Source: Eutreptiella sp. 'Long Island Sound 2002'
Taxonomy: Eukaryota; Euglenozoa; Euglenophyceae; Eutreptiales; Eutreptiaceae
Direction: 5' to 3'
Assembly: GCA_964036045.1 (NCBI GenBank)
Contig: OZ038384.1
Span: 98,691,600 to 98,755,599 of the forward strand
DNA: 64,000 bases
Part shown: piece after piece, positions 56,701-64,000 of the stretch
Layout of the letters: the number at the start of each line of letters is the position of its first letter
How positions within the stretch are numbered: position 1 is the first letter of the stretch
Program-made: the position numbers and the translations under genes
The notes under the pieces: generated by a model
Database searches by the model: none
Told to the model about the DNA's origin: nothing
What the model saw: the letters and a program-made list of their open reading frames with translations, nothing else

Positions 56701-58714
56701 CTGTGGATGCGCACGGCAGAGGGACGGCCGATCAGCCCCCGGCGCGCCACATGGGACGCCGGGAACGGGCTTTGCGGGGGCCGCTGGCGCCCGAGCTGGT
56801 GGTTCCCCGTGAATCACCATCGGTGTGGGTTGGGGGGTCCTGGACAGGGGGGTCCAGCCCCCCCCCCCCCCTCCCCCGGTGGTGGTGCTGAGGTTTTAGA
56901 GGCGCCGAAGAAAATTCTGGTCGAAACCAATCGGCACCAAAGGCGCCAGAGAAAATCTGGCCGAAGGCCGGGAGAAAACTTTGGCCCAATCACCGAAACG
57001 GGGGTGGGGGGTCCGGCCCGACACGGAACACCCCGAGTGCCATCGTCTACAGTTGTCCTGGACTTCGGAACGTCAGGACACACTTGCAATCAATGGTGAA
57101 CCCACAGTAAACTGGTCACCCGGGGCTGAGGGGTGGTCCTCAGGCAGACGCGCATTGAAACGGAGGGGGGGGGTTGGACCCTGGCGGGGCGGGGGGGGTG
57201 GGGGGTGAGTCTCCGCTTGCCAACAGGACTTTTTTTTCATAACAAAAGCCCATGGTTGGCTGGCCCTTCTCCTTGTCAACAAAGGTCATAGTGCAAAGGT
57301 AAACTCAAAGCAATAAATTTGTGGCAAAATCCGTGTCCACAATAAGACAGTGCCAATTCATGACAGTCCATTTCCATAGAGACATACCATTCAATGTGAA
57401 CAGCTCACTCACACCTCGAACATGACCCTGAGGAACACACAGAACATCGGCGCCGAAGGCGCTGAAGAAAACTGTTTTCAGGTGACTTGGAAGGGGAGGA
57501 AGGGGGGGGGGGGTGACCTCCTTACATTTTGTTATTCTAATGCGTGTCCGTTCTCAGGAATAGGGCCCATGCCCCGAACTCCCCAACGGCAGTTGGCATT
57601 CAACTGACAGACGTTGACGGGTACGAGGCCGTGACCACACGGAGTTGGCAGTCAGCCGCCGGCCCTTGACCGGTGACCGCAGCCCAGAGGGCCGTCCTGA
57701 AGGACGGAACTTGGTGGGACAAAACAAGATCAGGACGTTTGAGCCCCCCCCCGCCTTTGTTGGGGGGTGACGGTGAGCCCTGGGGTAGGCATGCTTTCAA
57801 CTCGGGGGGGGGGGGGGGTGAGGGCGATACAGCCCTCTGGCTAGACCCCCTCCCAAGAGGGCTCTATCGAGGCCCCTCCCCGAAATCCTACCGGGACTGA
57901 CCCCTTGGCCCCGGAGGTGACCCGGACCCGAAATTCGGCAAAAAATGAAAACGGGATTTTGGAATCAGCGCGTCGAGGGGGCTCAGAAAAGTCATCGTTC
58001 GCGATGCATTTGGTGAAAAAAAAATTGGCCATTTTCAATCCTCAAAAAAATTGTCGCCACGTTTGGCGCCAGAGTTCATAATAACTGATTAATGCTCTTG
58101 GTAATTGAGCCCTTTTCCCGAACCCCGCCCCCAAAATTGAAAAGCTGACCTCCTCTGCCAACTCCTTGTGTCTGCCAACCGCCAGTAACCACTGTTGTCA
58201 CCGCTCCTGACAGCTCCATCTTAGACCCCCTCCCTCTCAAGCGCATCCCTGCCCCTCCCCCCCCCCCCCCCCCCCGGCAACTGTGAGCAGACATTCCAGC
58301 CGAACAACTCCAAACACCCCCGCCCCGGGGCCCATCCACACCACATACATACTCCCGAGAACCACACACTAGAGCTCGACCAAACGGTAGGTCATACCAA
58401 CACCAGGCACTGGACACCAGTTGTACTCCTCGATACCTTGCCAGCAGGGATGCATTTGAAGGGGGGATTGTAAACCCCTCCCCCCCTCCAGGCCGCCTAG
58501 CCTATGCCCAGCCACTGCCCCCCCAACGCCAAGTGCCGGCTTCAATGGCATTTGTAACTGACAGGAACCGCCCAACCGCTTTGGTCACCTCCTCCCGCCT
58601 AACCGCCTGCCTAACCGCCTCTGGGGCCGCCTCTGAGGTCCGTTCCCTTCGAATGCACCCCCCCCCCCCGGAGCACAATGAGGCCTGGGGCGTCCTGCCC
58701 ATGGCAACGCACAC
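56701..58714 (-). other. probable intron with minisatellite and poly(G) tracts
   Basis: Contains a ~30-bp GGCGCC...GAAAATCTGG-type tandem repeat (about 56,900-56,985), several poly(G)/poly(C) runs (near 56,857, 57,164, 57,504, 57,805 and 58,258) and no exon that I can support. Confidence 0.5.
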
Positions 58715-58857
58715 CTGATTCTCCCACCCATAAAACCCGGTGGCGAGCTTCTTCAGGTGCGACTCTGCGATCCCGGACGGGTTGTACATCTCGGTCCGGC
58801 CTGGCACCGGCACCTCGTCGTTGTCCACGTCGAACACCTCCACCACAGGCCTGACCT
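58715..58857 (-). CDS. internal exon of the unidentified gene
   Basis: 143 nt between CTTGTGCCTTGCAG and a donor CAG-GTGTGC. Reads EVRPVVEVFDVDNDEVPV, GRTEMYNPSGIAESHLKKLA, TGFYGWENQ. The first two bases complete a codon begun in the upstream exon (phase 1); the end is phase 0. The codons are GC-rich at third positions, and the reading has the look of a folded domain, but no family was recognised. Confidence 0.65.
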
Positions 58858-59368
58858 CTGCAAGGCACAAGGGATCCCGCGACCCACTCTGCCACTCCGG
58901 CCACCGCCCTCCGGCTCCTGGAAACTGCGTTCCGGCATCCATCACCTACCACAGAGCCCTCTCAGCAGCCCGCAACCCCCTGATCACTCTCACACACAAC
59001 ACAACTAACTCCCCTCTGCCATGCCTCCAGAATTCGACTCCAACAAACCTCAAACCCAGCAACAAGTCACAGCCCAGCCACCCACAGTCCGACCCAGCTG
59101 ACTCACCTCACTCACTTCCTCACCACCACCTGATCACATCTGGTCTTTGGTAGAGGTGGCAGGATACTTTGATGGTGGCATTTGGCAACGGGGTTTGATA
59201 TCGTCATTGGGTAGTGCAGTGCCTGCACACCCGAGATGTTGAGCCTCTAGCCTACATACGATGTGCCTGATGATACATTGGGTTGTCCTGCCTATGGTCT
59301 TGCTGAGGCGCTTTAGCCTGCCCATTGCCACCACTGCGCCCCCGTTCCCATTCGGCCGTGCTGCACAC

Positions 59369-59738
59369 CTCCAGCACCGGCCCGTGGCCTCTTCGGGGCT
59401 GCATCTTCAGACGGCTCAGCGTCGCGCGGCCGCTTCGCTCCGAACGCGCCACCGTCACCCTCCGCATGATCGTTTGCTGAGGCGGGAGGAGGAAACGCGG
59501 AGCTGATTCCGACGCTGTTGCGTTGCTGCGATGGGGTCTGCACCCGTTTCGGACAAAATGAACTCTGTCGCATTCGGTGGGGAGGGCCTTGCCTTGGCTG
59601 TGAAGCCCCAAATCCGGCTGGGCTCAGGGCGGTGCCTGAAATGGGGGGCTCAAACGGTCGGGTTGCAGTGTCCGCATTAGGCTCTGGCCGCGCCTGCCCC
59701 GCGGCGGTCATCGCCTTCTGTCCATCCCGCCGCTGCAC
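59369..59738 (-). CDS. upstream exon of the unidentified gene, with basic NLS-like motif
   Basis: Open on the minus strand from about 59,760. The first ATG is at 59,711 (MTAAGQARPEPNAD...). Low-complexity Ser/Pro/Gln/Ala text ends in KRPRDAEPSEDAAPKRPR, a good bipartite nuclear-localisation pattern. A donor after GGTGCTGGAG (GTGTGC at 59,368) leaves one base, which the next exon (58,857) completes to a Glu codon. The true 5' end is unknown: either the ATG at 59,711 is the start, or an acceptor at GCCGTGCAG precedes it. Together the four exons would give a roughly 255-residue product, if no exon was missed. Confidence 0.5.
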
Positions 59739-60294
59739 GGCGCTTTCACAGTGCGAAGTTTGATGCCAAGTTCAGCCCTCGTCCCTGCGTCCGCTCGCTT
59801 CTACTGGCGCTCCGGGCTCTACGGGGTGTTATGCGTACATCCCGGTCAGGGGTCACTCCCTCCCCCGTGCTGCTGTGCCTGCTGGCCCCACTCGGCCACA
59901 CCTGGTTGGGCTAAGAGGTGAAATGGGGGGGGGGGGTCTTTGAGGGTTGACCCTGCTCCTTACCAAGCTTCTTGAGCAGCACTTCTGCTGATGGTAGTGC
60001 ACAGAGAAAAGGAAGAGAAAAGTCATGGCTCGGGAATAGTCCAACCTCCACTGACGACGGCCGCCTCCGGGGCCTTCACAGGTGCACAGCGGTTACGGTC
60101 ACATTCAGGGCCAAGGACCGGGGCCCACCCGGTTTGCATTTTCCCGTGCGCGGGACATCCTGGCCTTTGGTAACAGCGCCTTCGGCACACCGCCCCGCAC
60201 CGCCCCGCCCCCGACCCCGACCCCACCCGACCCCAAACTCCGCCACGCCCCGCCACACCGCACACACACCGCACACCGCACACCACCACATGCA
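59739..60294. other. anonymous sequence, no gene recognised
   Basis: Intergenic between the minus-strand gene and the plus-strand WD40 exon, which point away from each other, so shared 5' regulatory sequence is possible. Poly(G) near 59,927. A CCCCGACC/CACACCG-rich tract occurs at 60,190-60,290. Confidence 0.45.
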
Positions 60295-60375
60295 CTGTGG
60301 CTCTGTCTACGGATGGCAAAACGGTGATCTCTGGCTCTAGGGACAAGACCGTGCGGATTTGGAATGCCGTGTCAG
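60295..60375 (+). CDS. WD40-repeat exon
   Basis: Plus-strand reading CTVALSTDGKTVISGSRDKT then VRIWNAVSG is a textbook WD40 blade: strand, DGK turn, SGSRDKTVRIW, with the canonical G at the end split by a donor (TCAG-GTGAGC at 60,376). WD40 proteins are scaffolds; a single blade says nothing about the partner. The 5' border is unclear because the CA-rich sequence just upstream (60,250-60,294) has no AG acceptor. No neighbouring blade was found within the window, so this may be a stray exon of a long gene or a fragment. Confidence 0.6.
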
Positions 60376-61637
60376 GTGAGCTGCTGCACCGCACCGCAAC
60401 GCTTGCACACGCGCGGGGCATACCCTGAAAAGTAAACACAGCAGCTGCGCCAGAGGCAGCGTCCGCGCGTGACGGTTCCTGGACAGTTCCGGCCTCGGTC
60501 GGAGGACCCTCCGTCACGGAACCTGTGTTCATGCGGGGCGCTGGCGCAGTCGCGGGTGCACGGGAGAACACGCTGCCGCTCGTGGACGGTCTCGTACCCC
60601 CCCCCCCTTGCGCAAGCACGGCCGCGGTCCCAGAAGTCAGGCCAAAACGGCGGTTCAACGTCCACCCTGTGCTTAGACAAGGCCCTGCATGCGCGTGACA
60701 CATGTGACAGCCGGACCGGGAATAACATTGTTAGCCATGGCTGAAAATCACATCAGAACAAGCAGCATGGGGTTCCAATGTTTAGTACAATGTTGTTATG
60801 AATAGAATGCACCATCACAGACATGAATGAGCCCCTCTTTCCCTGTACAAACCCTCTACAGACACCCAATCCTCCATTCTGGACCACAAAAACGGCGGTC
60901 GCAAAATTTCCTCAAAACGGCGGTTCAACGCCCACCCCGCCCTTAGACAAGGCCGTGCATGCGCAAGGGGGGGGGGGGGGTACGCGTGGCAACCTCCCCA
61001 GACCCACTACTCCCACTCCCGGATGGGACGGCCTTCCAGCACGAGGCTCTGAAACGTGCACCCAACACTCCGGCCACGGTACACCTTCCAATGAAGTGTC
61101 TATTGTCAGCCCAGAGCTTCAACCAGGTTCAGGCAGCAACGGTCACTCCCCCCCCCCCGGCCCGGGGAGCGCTCTGTCAGACTCGCCCGTCGTTTGTGCG
61201 TGCACGCCTCGTTGAGCTGGCGTGACCATCCGACTGCCTTTTCTTCTTTTTCTTGCCCCCAGCCACCGGGAAAAGAGCGCGACAGTTGTACCTCTGATCA
61301 CAGGCGATGCTTCTGCCCCCTGGTGTCCCTTCCATACCGGCGCCGCCATGCCCCACACAAAGGCTCTTCCAAGACAGTGAAATTTTGAGGGTGCTAACGA
61401 CGACTGTGGGAAACGTAACACAGGCCCAGAGGATATCGGATTACCAAGTGTTACCCATCGGTGGTGCACAGCATGTTCGGGCATTTTACCATTTGATTTT
61501 TTTTTGTGTTTCGTTTGTGCAGTGTGCCAACGGCAGCAAAACCTAGACGCAGGGCAGTCCTTAAGGGAAGGGGGAAAAAAGTGTTCCAAAAAAAGTTTTG
61601 CAAAAAGCCCGCATGTAGCTCACATGTTCAACCATGA
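60376..61637. repeat. anonymous sequence with two CTTAGACAAGG repeat copies
   Basis: AAAACGGCGGTTCAACG(T/C)CCACCC, a short gap, then CTTAGACAAGGCC(C/G)TGCATG occurs at about 60,647-60,695 and 60,915-60,963. A related piece is near 63,668. Poly(G) at 60,967-60,978. No gene recognised. Confidence 0.7.
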
Positions 61638-61885
61638 TTGGTGGCAATTGGCGGTTGGCGGTTGGTGGCGATTGGCGGCTGGCGGTTGGCGGTCGGTGGC
61701 GGTTGGTGCCGGTTGGCGGCACTTGGTGGTTGGCGATTGGTGGTTGGTGGGGGTTCGTGGTTGGCGGTTGGCGGTTGACGGCGGTTGGCAGCGGTTGGAG
61801 GTTGGCGGTTGGTGGCGGTTGGCGGTTGGCGGTTGGTGGTCGCTGGGGGCGGTCCTTAAGGGCAGTCCTTAGCAAAAAAAAAAAG
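61638..61885. repeat. GCGGTTGG minisatellite with GTCCTTAAG module
   Basis: About 20 imperfect 8-10-bp units of GGCGGTTGG over 215 bp, then TGGTGGTCGCTGGGGG, GGTCCTTAAGGGCAGTCCTT and poly(A). Same composite as 55,725-55,835. Confidence 0.9.
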
Positions 61886-64000
61886 GCGGGTTCCATAAGG
61901 ACTCCCCTGTCTAGACGAGGTCACAGCCCCGTGATTTCTGTCGAGGGGGAGGGGGCGGAGGGGGATGCGGCCAACGCCATGCTTAGCCCCCTCTACACAT
62001 GGGCGTGGGATTCCCCTACCCCTCGTGACACTCAACATTCGACAGACCACGACTCAACTGGCGATATGACACTGAGCCACACCTTGAAAAACAAAGCCAC
62101 AAGGTGCAAAGGCACCAGATGGTTCTTGCACTGTTGGTGTCGGCGCAGCAGCGGTCTCCGCGGCCTTCTGAGCAGCGGCTAGGCAAACAAAATCGGATAC
62201 ATAGAAATCGGGAGAATGCCAAGTGGGAGGATCTGCGTGCATAGCCGGACCATTTTTGGACCCTCTGCCGTCCCTCACAACCCCCACCCCAACACCTTCA
62301 AGCACACGAGGACCCCCCCCCCAGGGGGGGTGGGGGGTCCACAAACCTTCCCCGTTTCCGAGGACGACTTTGAAGCCCATGGCCCATGGCCCGCCATTGC
62401 GTTTGCCAACACTCTCCTCGGGAGGAGGGAGGCAGGCAACCACTCAAAACTCGGGTTGGCACCCACACCCCAAAGCACTGTGCACATATCCCTCCGCGTG
62501 CACATTGCACTGTGTCTCCCCCTTCATTTCCCGTGCCCTCCCTCCCTCCATCCCTCCCTCCAGCCTCCTCAAATCCCCCGCTGCACGTACCGCGCACCAT
62601 CAACCCCCCGGCTGGAGCCCCCTGCACGACAGCTGCACCCCCACTTACATGGCAGGGGAGTGGGTGTCCCAGCAAGAGCTCCCCTTCCATCCCGGACCCG
62701 GTTGTCCCACCTGCGGTGGCACGTTTGTACCGTGGATACTGTACCACGGACATCCTGCGCCATGGAAGGCAACCCGTGGGCATTTCCACACCACGGCAGC
62801 ACCCCCGATGGGTGCCTGTGCTATTGCACGTGCGCACAAGGGCCATTAGTACAGTGCACGGGTCGAAATGAGCTCGTCAGTGGTCATGTGGACACTAACA
62901 AGCGAGCAGCAGCCCCGCAGCGATAAGCGAAAGCCAGCACCATACGGGTACCACTGGATCTCCTGTACCGCAGGAGTACCGAATAGAATTTGGTACATGA
63001 CGGTTGGCGTGCAGAATGAAGCTCCGCAAGCCGCTGTTTTGACCCACAGCTTCTGTTTCTCCATGCGGCAGCACCCCCCCCCCCCCACCTACACACACAC
63101 CACCACCACCGGCCGCTGGTCAAACCTTGAGAGAGAGCAAGGGTCAGTTCTCATTGACTGAATGCCCCCGCTGCAGGCACTTTCAGCCTCTAGTGCAACA
63201 AATCGGGTGCAATCCATCATACAACCAACTCTATGCACAGTCAGTGTCTGAATGACACCACACAGCGGATCGGCCAAACAGAAGGCCGTCCGTGTCGGGT
63301 GTGGACAAAAACCAGCGAAAACCTGCGAACTGAAAGCGATGCCGGTCAATCTCGGCACTCCCTTGGCCTATGAGATTGACAGTACGTGCCTCATCTTGAA
63401 CAATTGCACATGCTTGCCCTTTGGGGCAGGCTTTGGGGCAGGCTTGGCAGCAGGCTTTGGAATGGGTTTTTTTGGAAAATCACACCAAAACAAAGAGCAG
63501 TGGGGTGCAGTCCAAGCAGAATGTTACGAGCAGGAGGACTCATCACAAGCATGACACAACCCCTCTTTCACTCTACAATCGGCACACAATCACGTGTTGC
63601 CTAGTTTCTGACCCTAAAACCCATGGTCAGGAAATTCGGTAAAAGTGACGGTCAGACCGGGTCCCGCTGCTTAGACGAGGTGGTGCTTGTGCAAAGGGGG
63701 CGGGGGGTGGGGAGAAACGTTCAGCGATGATGCATGTGGGCGGTGGGGCGGTGTGAGCCTGTACCTTGCCTTGCTGAGGCGGGGAAGGCAGATGCCAGAC
63801 CCGCCCGTGGGGCGGGGGCCGCAACAGGTCATCAAAGCGCTCCACACATGCACGTCCTGGTATGCATATGCAGCACTGTTCGGCAGTTCCATTCACACAT
63901 TGTCCATCGGCGGGCTAGATGTATGTACAGGCTTGCCAACTTTCTCTGACCGGTTCCCTGCTTAGCCGTGTTTTGTCGGCCAAGACCTCTAGCCTACATT
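61886..64000. other. anonymous sequence, no gene recognised
   Basis: Short overlapping frames on both strands, none with splice sites and content that I can defend. Notable only for poly(C)/poly(G) runs (near 62,310 and 63,070) and a TAGACGAGG motif at 63,673 related to the CTTAGACAAGG repeats. Confidence 0.5.

Overview
The window looks like nuclear DNA of a large-genome eukaryote, most likely an alga or a related protist. The grounds are spliced exons with GT-AG borders, a non-LTR retrotransposon, kilobase-scale minisatellites, foldback elements, very frequent poly(G)/poly(C) tracts, and a class IV aminotransferase that resembles the plant and green-algal D-aminotransferase/ADC-lyase-like family. 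I cannot name the species. No bacterial-type operons, Shine-Dalgarno sites or genuine rRNA genes were seen.

Layout. Positions 1-3,620 are mostly anonymous, with one possible exon (2,428-2,581). Positions 3,623-43,090 appear to be one minus-strand gene with two visible coding exons: an N-terminal exon (43,090-42,501) and a C-terminal exon (4,012-3,623). They are separated by a 38,488-bp intron with a GT donor, an AG acceptor, phase 0 on both sides, and a protein join that fits the family. The intron holds, in plus-strand order: pentanucleotide satellites; a 23/26-bp minisatellite; a dead plus-strand non-LTR retrotransposon (ORF1, then zinc fingers, APE endonuclease, reverse transcriptase, RNase H and a CCHC finger) flanked by homologous ~1.1-1.4 kb direct repeats; a second, 21-kb minisatellite array; and a solo copy of the flanking repeat whose (TACCA)n tail ends almost at the splice donor.

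Positions 43,091-53,600 are repeat-rich intergenic or intronic DNA: two related foldback elements with CAGGGG... ends, tRNA-derived sequences, an 85-bp tandem repeat against a convincing but unidentified coding exon (45,182-45,624), an AT-rich palindrome and CA microsatellites. Positions 54,107-59,738 hold four minus-strand exons with matching splice phases, which I read as one gene for an unrecognised protein with a basic, possibly nuclear-localising N-terminal part. A single plus-strand WD40-repeat exon lies at about 60,295-60,375. The rest, to 64,000, is anonymous sequence with GCGGTTGG minisatellites and other short dispersed repeats.

The most notable feature is the aminotransferase gene split by a giant intron made almost entirely of one retroelement family and its satellite. 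The element seems to carry its own minisatellite at its 5' side, and one copy has collapsed in the manner of a solo LTR.
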